A stretch of DNA of 64,000 bases, taken from the NCBI GenBank assembly GCA_030533445.1, contig CM060078.1, forward strand, positions 21,910,591 through 21,974,590, given 5' to 3'. Positions 23,578 through 36,689 of this stretch are shown piece after piece. The stretch is from Cyprinodon diabolis (lineage: Eukaryota; Chordata; Actinopteri; Cyprinodontiformes; Cyprinodontidae). The notes under the pieces are model-generated. The model had not been told where the DNA came from and made no database searches. It was given only the letters and a program-made list of their open reading frames with translations. Position numbers and translations under genes: made by a program. How positions within the stretch are numbered: the first letter of the stretch is position 1; each line of letters starts with the position of its first letter.

Positions 23578-24295
23578 AAGTAACGAAGTACAAACAAAGT
23601 ACAGTTTTTAGGTACCGGTATCTATACTTTACTCCATTACTTATTTTTCTTCCTACTTCTGACTTCTACTCATTACAGTTTCACAAAAGTACCTGTACTT
23701 TCTATTCCTTAAATTTTTAAAACAAATGTTACTCGTTACTCTTGGCTTTGGTTTAATGTTAATAAATATTTATTTAATGTGCTCCATCCAATGTAGATCA
23801 TTGGCGCCATCCACATCTAGTGAAAACTAGTGTAATTGGATGAGTCATATAACGCAAACACTCATTGGTTAGCTAAAGGAAATCATCAGAAGCAAGCAGG
23901 TGTTCTTAAAACTGCAAACGTCAATTGTCTATGCCATGCTACAATGTCGGATTCAGAAAAAGATGTTAAATGTCTGAAAGGTCGGACACAGGCGAGAGCG
24001 TATTGAGAGATAGAGACGCAGACCAACAAGACCTCCATCATCCTTGGCCCTATCTCAAAGAATTTTTTGAAATAGTTGAAAAATTAGGCCTTTAATTCAT
24101 ATAGTGGCATCTGGCTGTTTTGTTTTTAAAGGTTACTTTATAGTTTTATACTTTAAGTAGTTTTTGGAGCACATACATTTTCACTTTTTTTTTAAGTAAA
24201 GAGGTCAAGTTGATACTTCAACTTTTACCAGAGTGTTTTTAAACTGCAGTATCTATACTTCTACGTAACAAATGTGTGTATTTTTGACACCACTA
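23578..24295. mobile_element. hAT-type non-autonomous element with 8-bp target duplication
   Basis: The ends CAGAGGTGTCAAGTAACG and ...TTTTTGACACCACTA are imperfect inverted repeats. The flanks GTAAAATC (23570-23577) and GTAAATTC (24296-24303) match at 7 of 8 positions, as expected of a slightly aged hAT insertion. The interior (tactttactccattact and similar) matches the widespread fish hAT family with 'TACTTT' subterminal motifs. No transposase coding is present. Confidence 0.75.
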
Positions 24296-24476
24296 GTAAA
24301 TTCTAACAGCGGAGCATAGCTAGCTGCAAGGGGCTGTTAGAAAAGGCTATAAAATCAATTAACCATTTTTTTGGCAGACCTTAGATTACTATACTCTTTG
24401 CCATGTTTCAAGACTTTTTTGCAGGTTAGAGTTTTAAATTCTTGCCGAAAAAAGGAAATAGCTAGTACAGTACATA

Positions 24477-25918
24477 CAGTGAGGAAAATAATTATATGAA
24501 CACCCTGCTATTTCTTCCACTTAGAAATCATGAAGGGGTCTGAAATTTACATTATAGGTGCATGTCCACCGTGAGAGACATAATCTAAAAACAAATTCCA
24601 GAAATGACAACATATATTATTTTTTTGCAAATAAGTATTTAAACACCTGTCTATCAGCTAGAATTCTGACCCTTAAAGACCTGCTAGTCTGTCTTCAAAT
24701 TTTTTTTGTCCAAATTTTGTCCACCCCATACAATCAGTAAGAATCCAACTGCAAACAGCCAAGACCAAAGAGCTGTCCAGAGACACTAGAGGCAACATTG
24801 TACATCTCCAAAAGGCTGGCAAAGGCTATGGGGAAAATGCCAAGCAGTCTGGTAAAAAAAAAGATTCACTTTTGGAGCAGTCATTAGAAAATGGAAGAGG
24901 CTAATCATGACTGTCAATCTCCCTTGGACTAGGGCTCCATGCAAGAGCTCACCTTGTGGGTTCTCAGTGATCCTAAGAAAGATTAGAAACCAGCCCAGAA
25001 CTACATGTGAGGAGCTGAAAAGAGCTGCAACCACCATTTCCATGGTTACTGTTGGTAATACACTAAGACGTCAAGGTTTGAAATCATGTATGGCACGGAA
25101 GTTTCCCCTGTTTAAATCTGTACATGTCAAGGCCCTTCTTTAGTTTGCCAATAACCATTTGGATGATCCAGAGGAGTCATGGGAGAAAGTCATGTGTTCA
25201 GATGAGACCAAAATAGAACATCTGGTCATAATTCCACTAACGGTCTTTGGAGGAAGAAGAACAATGAGTACCATCCCCAGAACACCTTCCCTACTGTAAA
25301 GTATGGGGGTGGTAGCGTCATGCTTCGGGAGTGCTTTTCTGCACATGGGTATGGGTGACTGCACTGTATTAAGGAGAGGATGAGCGGGGCCATGTATTGT
25401 GAGATTTTAGGGAACAACCTCCTTCCCTCACTTAGAGCATTGAAGATGGGTTGAGGCGGGTCTTCCAACATGAAAATGACCCAAAGCACAGAGCCACAAT
25501 AACTATGGAGTGACTCTGTAATAAGCATATCAAGGTTCTGGCGTGGCCTAGCCTGTCTCCAGACCTAAACCCAATAGAGAATCTTTGCAGGTTTCTCAGT
25601 GACAGCCAGAAACCTGGCTGATTTAGAGAAAATCTGTGTGGAGGAGTGGGCCAAAATCCCTCCTGCAGTGTGTGCAAACCTGATGAAAAACTACAGGAAA
25701 CGTCTGACCTCTGTAATTGCAAACCAAGGCTACTGTACCAAATATTAACATTGATTATAGTAAAACAATCAGACATTGTGATTTATGGATATTTTTTTTT
25801 GTTTATGTCTCTCACAGTGGACATGCACCTACAGTGACTATATTAGAGCATGCATGTATTTCTAAATGGGAGAACTTGCAAAATAGCAGGGTGTTCAAAT
25901 ACCTAATTTTCCTCACTG
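24477..25918 (+). mobile_element. Tc1-like transposon, near full length, inactive
   Basis: The terminal inverted repeats start CAGTGAGGAAAATA on the left and end TTTTCCTCACTG on the right, with TA (24475-24476) on the left flank. On the right the expected TA has become TG. The subterminal sequence and transposase region match the common fish Tc1 group throughout, about 1.44 kb in total. Two kinds of damage are seen: loss of part of the 5' region before the transposase, and many frameshifts. Confidence 0.9.
24757..25748 (+). pseudogene. Tc1 transposase pseudogene
   Basis: Tc1 transposases bind the terminal repeats through paired helix-turn-helix domains and cut with a DDE catalytic domain. 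Here the expected start ATG has mutated (...AACAGCCAAGACCAAAGAGC). One intact stretch, 24907-25143, covers the second HTH ([18 protein letters not shown] onward, with [18 protein letters not shown]) and ends at a premature TAG. The catalytic region is still legible in pieces: VMCSDETKIE around 25189-25220, then the HNS/GGGS segment, then '[10 protein letters not shown]' coded near 25559-25587. It ends at the TAA at 25746-25748. Multiple frameshifts rule out function. Confidence 0.85.
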
Positions 25919-28640
25919 TGTATATTAAGGATAACTAGAACCAAATTCATTGTTGTCTCTGTTAATTTAAAAGCTGCTTTCATATATAGCAGGGAAATGA
26001 AAACATCTAATTAGAAATAGTCAAGGACGGGGCAAAGGTTCCATTTTACCCCAGAAAAGACTAAAAAAACAACATAACTTTACTGTATGACAGCAGGTTT
26101 GCAAAGATTATTTCTAAAAAAAAAAGGGAAATTCTAAAAGTATATCATGTTCTTAATGAATGCAAATTTAGCCCCAGGCAACAATTGTGAAACCTGTATT
26201 TGGCACAAACATATAAGCATAAACCAAGAAAATGAGGTGAAAGATGGCGGTGGCAGAATTTTGATCCAGGATTAATAGTCTATAAAATAAGATTTAAACT
26301 GTTTGCTTGCTTCTTTTGGAGGGAGGGGATGAATATATGCATGTAAAAAAACAGTTTGAAAATGATTTATCATGGTTTAAGTATCATCACAAACAAGGTT
26401 TAAAAAGGTCAAAGCAGGAATGTAAAAACAACAGATGGAACTGTTGTTCGAGTGCTATCTAACTCAAAAAATTATTGCCTTTACCGCACTCTGTCCTATA
26501 AAGCTACTAATAACCGTTACACTATCAGATTATCAGTATTTACGCTGACCGTGTGAGTACAGGAAAATAACCTACAGCAAAAATTACAGTTGTTATGCAG
26601 GTATGTTATTAACTTTGTTGTTTATTCATTAGTTTTCCTCTTATACAGTAGTAGCCTTTCAAAATTTCCCCACTTTCCTTGATGGGCCCTTGGCTGGTCC
26701 CCTTAGATTTTTAAACATCAATCTTTATACCAAAATATTCTGTCAGGATTTGTTGACATTAAGATCTAAAGAGAAGTGCCCTCTCCTGTTAGCTACCACT
26801 GTTAGCTGCAAAGAACACACAATGTTCATCAACACATTGACTTGATTCAGGTACTTTGGTGTTCATTACTAAAACATCCTTTTAACCCGTAACACCCACC
26901 TTTTTATAGCTTGTGCACAAACATATTGCATACTAAACATGCCATTTGCCAGTAAAATTATATTATAAATCCCACATACTTGTGATATATCTCCTTTGAA
27001 AGCTAAGACCTTATAGTTTTGGGAAATATGTGTACAGACTCTGTAAGTTTACTTCAAACATGTCAAAAATTCTCCTCTTAAAAAAAAAAATGCAATTTTT
27101 ATTATGTTGTATTATGTTATTATCTTTTTATGAATTTCATTGTCAGAAAAAAGCGTCATAGGTAAAACTATTACTCTTTTTGTATGTAAAAGGTTAATTT
27201 GGCACAATTGTGCCATATTTGTAGCAAATGCTCCAAACTGATTCAGCATTTAAAATTTAATTCTGTCAAGTTTTCCATGTTTGCAGTTTTTGGAGAAGAA
27301 AGCCTTTCTGCAAACAGCATAATATTTTTATTAATGTTTTAATAACCGCTGACTTTTATAGGAGCATAGGTAAGTTCCAAAGTCTTCGCAGAAGTTTCTC
27401 CTTTTGGTAAAAAGTTGAAATAACACCAGTGTTGTGCTCCTACTATCTAGAATGAAACCTATGTGGGAAGCTGTAGCAAAATCATGAATAAGTCTACCTG
27501 AGGCCCTCTTGAGTTATTTACCAATAATTAGACTCAGGATCTGTGCTTCAGGTAGCAAAGTAATCGGGTAAATAAGTGAGCAGCGGGTCACACCCACACG
27601 CCCGCCCAGAGAATTACAACCTGAATCACTCTCAGTAAAGGAGCTTCGAAGCAACTGCAGTAAACAGAAGCAGTCATTTCACACACAGGACAATTAAAAG
27701 GGTATGCAAAGTATAATAAAAAAGAAAAAAATACTATTCAACCTTTAGGTCTATGCTCATTTAAAGGTTTTTAACATAGGTGGCTAAATTCTATGTGTCT
27801 TTTTTTTCTACATTTTTTTGTGCTCTTCTTTATTTCTAATATTTCTTTAAAGCAAAGTTATTAATCCATTTTTTCAGCCATTAAATATTTGAATTATTAT
27901 TGTCTGACTGTTTAATTTAACAATAATTCTCAGATGCAAATTTTCTAGAAAAAGAGGAAGTAAGAAACAAATGAATAATATAAAATGTAGGCTATGTTTC
28001 TCAAACAGCCTATAAGGAGCTTTTGTACTTCAATTTCTCCAAAGCGGAGTCACCCTGACAATTATGGTTGATAACCTGTCATCTGGACACACAGAGGACA
28101 AATAACTATTGTTGCTAAGATAAAATGTGTTGTTTTCTTGTCAAAAAAGCCCTGATGGGAATGTAAAATGGATGTCTGGCCACTTGTTTGCATAACAGAA
28201 GAATAAATAAAGAAAGCGCTTTCCCTAAAGATCTAACATTATTAGGGGTAAACTGGTAACTATTGTTGTGTATTTGTATGCATCAGTGTTAATATTTAAC
28301 CAATTAACTTTTGAACAGTCATGTGTTGCTCTGTGAACACACACAAGCTCAAGTCATGGTCAAAGACTAAATAAAGCGTACATATGGCATAAATTCCCAG
28401 CAACTTCCATTCAGATTAGAATACAACAATTTATCAACAACTTAATTCAACTTCAGTTTAAACATATTTCACTTAAAACTATTTACTAAATCAGTAAAAG
28501 CCAACTAAACAAAATAGCTATAATGTACTGCACACACGGGAAGAAAAGGCTAATTAAAATGATTGAGAACCATCATCAACAGGATAACACAATGATGCTA
28601 CAGATCAGCATGGATTTTATGCTCGAGAACCAACATTAAA
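25919..28640. other. Non-coding, nothing recognised
   Basis: About 2.7 kb of AT-rich DNA with no notable frame. No paired repeat ends were found. Confidence 0.35.
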
Positions 28641-28840
28641 GGTGTATGGAAAATGGAAAATAAGTGGTCCTCCTAATCATCAATCATTCTTGTGATATGT
28701 TTACATAAGGCCACCCTATGTGCTTGTCCCTACAGGCAGATATCTTTTTCTGTGCATGCGCACTTTCAGGCATATATGTGCAGTGAGCTACAGTCTCAGA
28801 CAGTCGTTTAATCTCGTCTTTATCAGCGGTTCTTTTGAAA

Positions 28841-28883
28841 ATGGCAGAGGGTCGTAAGAGTGGAAAAAATTTCAAATCTTTTG
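28841..28883 (+). CDS. Isolated exon-like sequence: ATG, 14 codons, splice donor
   Basis: An ATG in strong context (GAAAATGG: A at -3, G at +4) opens a frame MAEGRKSGKNFKSF and is followed at once by a consensus donor GTAAGT (28884-28889). The upstream 150 bp are less AT-rich than the surroundings (tgtgcatgcgcactttcagg), like a 5' UTR or promoter. I do not recognise the peptide and see no second exon. It could be the first exon of a gene continuing out of the window, the first exon of a decayed transposase gene, or chance. Confidence 0.25.
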
Positions 28884-28929
28884 GTAAGTATGCTTGTATG
28901 AGCGGTGCAAACAGCAACTTTTAAACAAA

Positions 28930-29576
28930 GCGTGCATGCTCATGCATGCTCTCAAACGCGTTTAATAGGTGTTCCCTCTCGAGAGTAGGTACGGGGTTGT
29001 CCATGTGCATTTTCTTTTCTTTTTTTGTGGAGAGGGAGGGTCTTGTCAAACATTTGGGAAAATCCTCCCTTATACCCTTAATTTAAGATGTTTCTCCAAA
29101 TAAATACGTCCCAGTTCCAAATAAAATTAATTAACTTTCGTATTTTAATAGAAATGATTATTCATTTTCAAAATAAAGCCACATTTATTGTCTAATAATA
29201 CAATAAAAACTGCATTTTCTTTTTGTTCTTCAAGGCTGCTTATTTTTTTAAATTCATTAAAATTATAGATTAAAAACATATTTGACATTTAATTTGTAAA
29301 AATGTCCCAGCAAAAACTTTATATTAATTTTCTTCTTCAAGCATTGTAATTGTGAGACAGAACTGAAGAAAAAACTACAAGCAAGTAGCTTTTGTGTTTT
29401 CATGCCCTGATCCCAAAAATTCCATAAATCAATTTGAATTTTCAATTCCAAGCAGTGCAGGAGATTAACATCAGCCACAAAGATGCTTTTTCTCAATCTT
29501 CTCACATCTTGGACGTTAGGGGGCGTAAATGAATTCAAAAGTCCATTATTTTTTTCTCCATGATTGGGCTTACCTG
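28930..29576. other. Non-coding, nothing recognised
   Basis: AT-rich with short frames only. Confidence 0.35.
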
Positions 29577-29855
29577 CAGGCAACAAGACATTCCTTCATA
29601 CCATGCTTGGTTCTGCTGGAGGTTTCTTTCTGTTAAAAAGGGAGTTTTCCTCTCCACTGTTGTTACAAGCATGCTTGGTGTGAGGGATTGCTTGTGAGTC
29701 AATGAGTCGATGCACTCAGCTGCTTTTCCTTAGATGGAAAACTTTTAACCAATCTGACTGTATGTTCTGGTTGAATTGTCTCTGTAAAGTGCCTTGAGAC
29801 CACGTGTGTTGTGAATTTGCACTATATAGATAAACTGAATTGACTTGAATACCAG
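29577..29855 (+). mobile_element. LINE 3' UTR fragment, L2/CR1-type
   Basis: The segment contains GGTTCTGCTGGAGGTTTCTT, GGAGTTTTCCTCTCCACTG, and later GTAAAGTGCCTTGAGACCAC, ending in a TGAATTG-like tail after a CACTATATAGATAAA motif. This order is the familiar 3' end of an abundant fish LINE family. No coding part is attached, so it is a strongly 5'-truncated copy. Confidence 0.65.
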
Positions 29856-32800
29856 TCTTTCTAAGTAATAGCTTCCTCTGTGGAGTTAATTGTAATTTTT
29901 CTAAATTTTAGGGAACATGGCTTCACTCCTGAGACTTCTGCCTTCGACATCGATCGAGAAAAAAGTGTAACAAAAATGAACTACATAGGTTTAAATAGAA
30001 ATTATTTATTTATGAGGTCTCTTGAGATGTCTGTCCTGAATGCTGCTCCACAACCCTTTGTTGAATCATATGTTCTGTTTTAGCTAGAAGTGACTTAACT
30101 ACAAAACAAGAGGAGATTAACAGTAGAAGTACCTAGAGTTTTAATTGTTTGGCTTACCATCACCAAGCCAGAATATGCAGGGATACACTTGCCAGGATGA
30201 GTGTCAGTACCTAAGAACCTCTCTTTGCGGTGGAGAAAATGCTGTACAAAACCAAAAGCAGAAATTAGAGCTCAGCCTGATATGTGCCAGAATTTTCTGG
30301 TTTTGTCACAGGTGGTCAGTTAAAACTGTGGCGGATCACAGACAGATGGGGCTTACAACAGAGCCCTTATAAACCTGTGTGTAGGTCTACAAGAAGCTTC
30401 TCTCAGGATTTATTTTTCTAGGATAAGCATTTGCCTCATGAACACAACATTGCTGTGGAGAGTTTTTTTTTTTATCCCTTTTTAAAGAAGGGGGCAGCTA
30501 TTGTATTTGAATTCATGCATGTGTTTGGTCCTATGCAAGTTTTCACAAGTTTTCATTTGCGGTCTTGTTCTTGTTTCTTTTACAATTTTAATGTATGATC
30601 TAAACATATTTAAGATTATTTTTTTCAAACTAAGAAAAAAGTATTTCTTTCAATGTTGGTTCCGACATTAAAGTCATTTTCCCTCAAATTCTTAATGCTA
30701 AGAGACACAAGAAATTGTGATTATTGAATACACTAATTAAAGATAAATTTCTAAAGAAAGAAATCTTTAAATCAAAACCACACATCTGTAACTTCAGCTG
30801 GGTTGATAAGCTCCAACAGCTGCAGTGATATGAATAATGCAGGCTAACATTACTTGTTATTTACTGTCCCTTAAACATTCATCTTGTTAGGCCATTCCAG
30901 GACTGTGCAAACTTGATTACAGTTATTCCAATCTGCACCGGACTGTGACAATTTATTCTTTTGCTGAAGGCTAAAGTGTCTGCTGCAGTTTCATAAAATT
31001 CATTAACAGTCCTGCAAGAGAACTTCAAATCTCACTAACGATGAAATGACAGTGAAAACAAAACCTTCCGGGTTCTGTGGAGGCATAATTTCTGGACGGT
31101 GAAATTCTACAAAAAAAAAAAACACAATGAAAATTCAATATTCTACAAATAGCTTCTCTAAGCCAGTGCTGAAATTTTTGAGAATGGTTGAAATACAAGG
31201 GGAGTGTGCCCAAAGGGAATTGGACATATCCTATTCCCCTCGTCTGGGTCGTGAACTTTTTGCTCTTTCTCCTCTTCACTACTTTCAAATTGCAGTAGCC
31301 CCTGCTGGTCCTCTATAAGAAAAAGAGCAAGGAACCACTAGCAACAAGCACACTAATATACATCTACAAACACACAGCAATATGTGCACATGTATAGGTA
31401 CTGCACTGACATACAATATAAACAACAATGTACATGCATCAGCAAACAAAAGCATGCTGGCTTGTTATACACGTGTTGGTTCACACACTTATGATGAAGA
31501 GCACTACTTCTTTGGGGGCAGGATTAATGAAGCTGCAAACAAGGCCACGCTGAGCCACAGCCTCCAGCTTTTCTTCCTCAACCCAAAGATTCAGAAATGG
31601 ATTCCTTCTGTCTTCATGGGTTTCTGGGTTTTACATTTACATACAGAACATTTCTAACAGTAACTTATATAAATGCATCTTTAAACCAACGAAATAAGAA
31701 ACCTGCAGTAAATTGTATTTTACTGAATATATGTACAGTTATCATTGACAAGAGATAGAGAGAGAGTGTGGATGCACACATACAGACCGATGGAGGAAAA
31801 CATCGACATATTTAGCACACATCTGCTTAACAGCTTTTCCAGACAAAGAGTTCAATATTTTCCATACTGTCCTCAGCATATCTACAACTCCAATAGCATG
31901 ATTTTTTAAATATTTATGCTGATGCGTGCAGACCTAATGGAAGTACTTATCCTTGGCTTACCCATGTTACCTTCTGTAGCACAGTGCCATCTGCTGAGAT
32001 AACAAGGCAACTGCAGGCATGTGGTTTTAAAAAGAAAAAAAGATTACAAAACCTCTATGATGGTTTTTGGCGTAAGTCTAACTAACTGGTGCTTTTGGAA
32101 TATTTGACTAGCAGTCAATAAATCTGGTTTCTTCCATAGAAAATACACAAATAAGCATTTTTACCATGTAACCCAGCATTTAGGTCTTGCATCCGAACAG
32201 AAACTTCAATGATGATTTGCTATGGTCTATATATAAGTGGATTGTGGTAAATTTCAGATGAAAAAATAATAAAAGGGGTAAAACGGAGGAAGGACCTGAA
32301 AAGATATATTATTACAGATTCAAGATGTTAAATAAAACTTACAGTGAAGTAATTGAATTTAGGAATCCAGCGTAATAAAGGAGGTAAAATGGCAAACAAA
32401 TTAATAAAAGCCAGACAAATTATGAAAATAAGGCAAATAATTATCTGGATATTCCCAGGTCCACTGGCAGTAAAATAGCCAGAAATAAAATCTACCACAA
32501 CAGCTGACTAAGCCATCTTTGCACCTTTAAAGCCTGTATAGGTTGCCAAACAAGTAGGTCCTCAAGTTTGACATACTGAAGCTAAAATGGAGGATATTCA
32601 TTTTAGAACAGCTGCATATATCCTAGTATGGTGACTGCTTAACTTGAATTGACAGAGAAACCCCTATAGCAGCTTCTTGTTTATCTCATTAAAAATTAAA
32701 ACGTATTGATCATACTACACAATCAATAAAGGTGGCATGTTTTATTCAGTAGAATAAACAGGTAAAAATTGTTTAATGGGGAAATTGCCTGTAAAGTTTA

Positions 32801-34616
32801 GCAAGAAAAAAAAGGTTTTATTTTTTCCTGAAACCACTTTGGAGATGTGCTCAGCACCATTTAATTACGATTTATTCAATGCTTACTTTCGTATCCTGTT
32901 TTGTTGTGAATTCAAATTGAGGTACCACCCTGGGGTTTAATAAGGTGGGCCGTTGGTGATTACCTGCCTTATTTGTGCTAATTCAAACTGGTGTTTGTGT
33001 AGAAATTTCCACATCATTCAAGCAGAGAAACACTGGGTTGGATCAATACATTTGAGAATAATCAGCCTTTCAAAGCAGCACGTAAAACAGCTTAATTATT
33101 GGCAAACTGTGTTCTTTTGTGCTCTGTTGCAATCGTTTTCCTGGAGAAATTTGACAAACCAAGAATAGTTCTTGATCAGTTCTTTGTTCTTCCCCCTCTG
33201 GGATTAAATCAACCATTCAGATCAGACACAAGCAATGAAATTTAATTCTCTGTTCTTTCTAAGAAAACTTCAAACCATTCTGGTTCTTAGATTTTAAAGA
33301 GTAGTAACTTTATAAACATTTCTTATCCTCCAATTAATTTGGTTTTAGATTAGTACATCGATCTGTTAGCTGCCCTTACTAGTTAGATTTTTTTGTGCTT
33401 CTTTGCTTAGTTTAACAATTCATGAATAAAACCTATACAACCTCATCAATATGAAATATGCTCATAAATCTAACACTCTGAGTTATGAAGGTCTGTACCA
33501 AAAAGGAAATAGGGCTGACTTCTACAGTATAAAACTGTAATTAACTTTCTCAGCTGCAGCTGATGAAAGAAGAGCACCAGGTGTGAGACATGTAGCTTTT
33601 GTGACTTGGGGCGCCCTGTAGAGCATGTCAATACTGCAAAAGGGAGAAAAGAAAAAGAAGAATCAGCAGGTGACAGCTGGCAGCGTTGGCAGGTAGAGAA
33701 AAACCTCTAGCAAGCAGACAGTACTAACTTTTCACAACGTATATCTCAATATAAAAAAAAAAATCTCTCTTTCGCAAATCATTCTGTTCTGTTATTCAAA
33801 GCAATGTCGAGAGAAGGTGGTGTTTGGTCAATGACTGAAGGAATAAAAATAGATTTAGAAGCTCTCAAAGTAAATGCAGTTTACCAAATGTATTTTTTTT
33901 ATTCAAACTTAAGAGTTTAAAGAGTTTTGAATAAGATTTCTTCTGCCAACATTAAGATTTAGAATCGAAATAATAGTTTCATTTGTTGTTTAAAGAAATA
34001 GATTGAGTGAATATCTAGGATGAAAGGTATATGGATGGATGGATGGCCAAATGATTGCTTAGCAACTTCTTAGCCTAACATTGTTCCACTTTTGTGTGCA
34101 ACTACTCCAATGTTAAATATTCACAGCTATAGATGATAGCCAAATCTGAACCTTTTTTCACACATAATTATACACTTGTCTTACAATGTTTCCTAGGTAG
34201 ATAAGCATATGACTGACTTCCTTTGCCTGTATGAAAAAGCCAGCATAGAGCAGTAAGCTTCTACATATGTAATTGAGACAATATACATTTGAATTATTGA
34301 CATAGTCCAGACTAAATGATGATCATGAGTTTATAACTATTACATGTCTGACACAATGCAAAAAGGCTCTCTAGAAGTACACTGAGACAGAGTTTTTAAC
34401 CGAAGGCACCTTATAATTTTTTTACACTTGCTGTTTTCTTTTTTTGATTAAGACTTTTTTTCTCTAAAGAAAAGGAACTGTTTGCCATGGGAATTTCTAC
34501 ACCAGCCTTAAATTTCAATTTCTGGTGAATACCAATTATCAACAAAACAATGACAAGGAAAGATTAACTTTGCCATTTTGACAAAGGATATTCACCGGTG
34601 TAAATTTACTTAGAAT
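29856..34616. other. Non-coding, nothing recognised
   Basis: About 4.8 kb with no supportable gene. The frame at 31382-31657 is not recognisable. A short GGAT tetramer run lies near 34031-34048. Confidence 0.35.
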
Positions 34617-34933
34617 AGATCAGAAAAGAATATAACTTTATTGATCGCATTTTTGACATCGGCTCTTATAAGATGCACAAAGGAGAAAATGGTGCATAAA
34701 GTATATACAGTGCATCCAGATATATACCATGGATGGTAACAATAATGGAGAGATTTAAGGTGACTTATATACTGTATATAGTATCTTATGTACAGTAAAG
34801 TGATAGCAGGTGAGGGTTTTTCAATGTTTTCCAGGCCGAGGACCCCGAAACTGATAGCAAAATGGAGCGGAGACCCCTTAATTATATATATATTGTATGA
34901 AATTGTGTTATATCAAGCTGGTCCTATAGTCAC

Positions 34934-35004
34934 TCTATTACAGATGGAGTAATGTAACTAAAGTAATTTCTCCCTGGGATTATTAAAGTATTTCTGATTC
35001 TGAT
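34934..35004 (+). mobile_element. Short LINE 3' tail fragment
   Basis: GTAATTTCTCCCTGGGATTA followed by TTAAAGTATTTCTGATTCTGA is the standard 3' terminus of several fish non-LTR elements, with a short imperfect tandem tail. It lies in opposite orientation to the surrounding LINE and is a separate insertion. Confidence 0.45.
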
Positions 35005-35363
35005 ACCTGGTTGATGGGACAGATGTTGTGAATGAAACGTTGCCCAGATTGAAAGAGCTCCTGTGTGTCGCTGAATGTGTGCATTGATGACTGAAAGACA
35101 TCTTCTGCCACCATTCATATGTTTACTACAGTGTGTTGAATTCATGTTAATGTGTATTTAAAGACATTTCAATTAGTGGAAAAAATTGCAGGGGGAATAT
35201 AAAAAAATTTCTAATCAACCAAAACTTTGGCAACCCCCATGCAGTAATTCCGCAGACCCCCTGTTGAAGACCTCTGGAAGAGTCATTGCAGTGTTATTAG
35301 ACCAGGTGAGGTCCCATGACATTGTAAAGATGATGTCAGGGATGAATGACCTGTGGTAGTGTT

Positions 35364-36159
35364 TAGGGCTGGGCGATCTAGAAAAAAAGCTTATCGATAA
35401 AAAAAATGCATATTGATCGATATCGATAATTATTGAAAAGATTTGAAACCATATTTTATGTGCAGCTCTGCCTGGACATTTTATGATATTGGTAAATGAT
35501 TTAATTTTAATAAAAAACACAAACACAGACTTCGAATTAAATCTTTATTTAACCAACTTTTTTAACCATAACAGAATTGTTTTAAAGAAAAATAACTTAA
35601 GAGACCTGGGTTATGTTATTAAATACTGACAAAGAATAAACTAAAGTGTACAGAAAAGTGACCAAAATAAATATAACAAATAAATAAATAAAAGATTCCT
35701 CGGAGGAGAGCCGCGCCGGGGATTACACAGCTCGTACTCCAGCGGGTGTGAGCGGCTGAGATGATAAAAAAAAAAAGTTGGTTGTGTTATCAGACTTCGT
35801 TTTCACTGGTTCCCTACACATTTTACAGATGACTGTGGTTTGTTTTTTGTCCGACTTGCCATGACCGAAATACTGCCAGACTGCCGAACTACAAAAACCT
35901 TTCTTTGAAACAATTTCCTCCGCCTCTCCTTGCTGCGACATCTTCATGTGCTCTGTGTTGTGGTTTGAGAGCCTGGGTCTGCGATTGTGATTGGTTGGGA
36001 GGAAGTAGTGACTAGCATAAACCTACATGCTAGGCTACAATGAGAAGGAAGGAAAACTCAGTTTCTTTTTTATCAAACTTTTATCGACTCTCTTTTTTTC
36101 TATTGCGCCGCACGTCTATCGATCGATATATATCGTTATTGAATTATCGCCCAGCCCTA
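35364..36159 (-). mobile_element. hAT transposon derivative with perfect 8-bp target duplication
   Basis: The termini TAGGGCTGGGCGAT and ATCGCCCAGCCCTA are exact inverted repeats, followed inward by AT-rich, ATCGAT-rich subterminal sequence on both sides. The flanks are GTAGTGTT at 35356-35363 and GTAGTGTT at 36160-36167, the 8-bp duplication diagnostic of hAT. At 796 bp it is far shorter than an autonomous element, but it keeps a transposase 5' segment on the minus strand. It interrupts an older LINE, which dates the two relative to each other. Confidence 0.9.
35723..35947 (-). pseudogene. BED zinc-finger remnant of hAT transposase
   Basis: An ATG at 35947 (minus strand) opens a frame whose first 60 residues look like a BED finger. 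It has the aromatic SAVWQYFG segment at about residues 22-29, then the CxxC pair in ICKMC at about 41-45, then NTTNFF near 54-59. BED fingers bind the transposon ends in hAT transposases. A run of T bases follows. Past it the expected His-containing end of the finger is encoded in a different frame, so the finger is frameshifted at a homopolymer. The rest of the transposase (RNase H-like and dimerisation regions) is absent. Confidence 0.7.
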
Positions 36160-36689
36160 GTAGTGTTAATTTGCACACACGGGGTGTAGAGGTCTGTTAC
36201 TAAAGGAGCTGCTCAGCTACTCTACAGTCTGGTGCAGGGGTTGGAAGGTGTATATCCATGATGGAGGTAACCTTGGACAAAACACTCCTCCCGGCGAGTC
36301 CACAGCGCAGCCTAGGACAGAAATGGCCTTCCTCACCAGCTCATTCAGTCTCTGTCTGTCCCACTCTGCACTGCCTGGGGCCCATCAGTAAAGGAGGGCT
36401 GATGCCACCACAGACTTGTATACATTACAGGTATTTGAAACTCTCCAGTTTCTATGTCCTGCCCCTGTTCAAGTCGATCACCATCTCCTTGGAGTTAATA
36501 GTGTTTAAACACAAGTGGTTTTTCCTCACACCAGTCCACAAAGCCCATGAGGACCGACCGGTAGTCTAGCTCATTCCCTTCAGACACACAGCCCACAATG
36601 GCCGAGTCATTGTAGAAATTTTGGATGTGTCAGCTGTCCATGTTGTAGGTGAAGTCTGAAGTGTAGAGAAGTGAAGAGAAAAAACTTGA

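Larger units (their letters stand above)
34617..36680 (-). mobile_element. Rex1/CR1-like LINE, decayed and split by insertions
   Basis: On the minus strand, 36680-36178 encodes pieces of a CR1/Rex-type reverse transcriptase: LYTSDFTYNMDS, then NDSAIVGCVSEGNELDYRSV and LMGFVDWCEEKP. The first of these spans the catalytic F/YxDD box, whose first Asp is replaced by Asn here. The LINE-like sequence resumes on the far side of an hAT insertion (35278-35355 joins 36168 onward). A LINE-type 3' end with AATAAAGTTAT on the minus strand lies near 34617-34640. The stretch between about 34810 and 35277 contains other inserted debris, so the assignment of the whole span to one LINE is an inference. Confidence 0.5.

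Noticed and set aside
34815..35277. Possible further DNA transposon with weakly inverted ends inside the LINE complex
   Set aside because: The ends pair poorly, no target duplication was found, and another LINE tail lies inside; I leave it unassigned.
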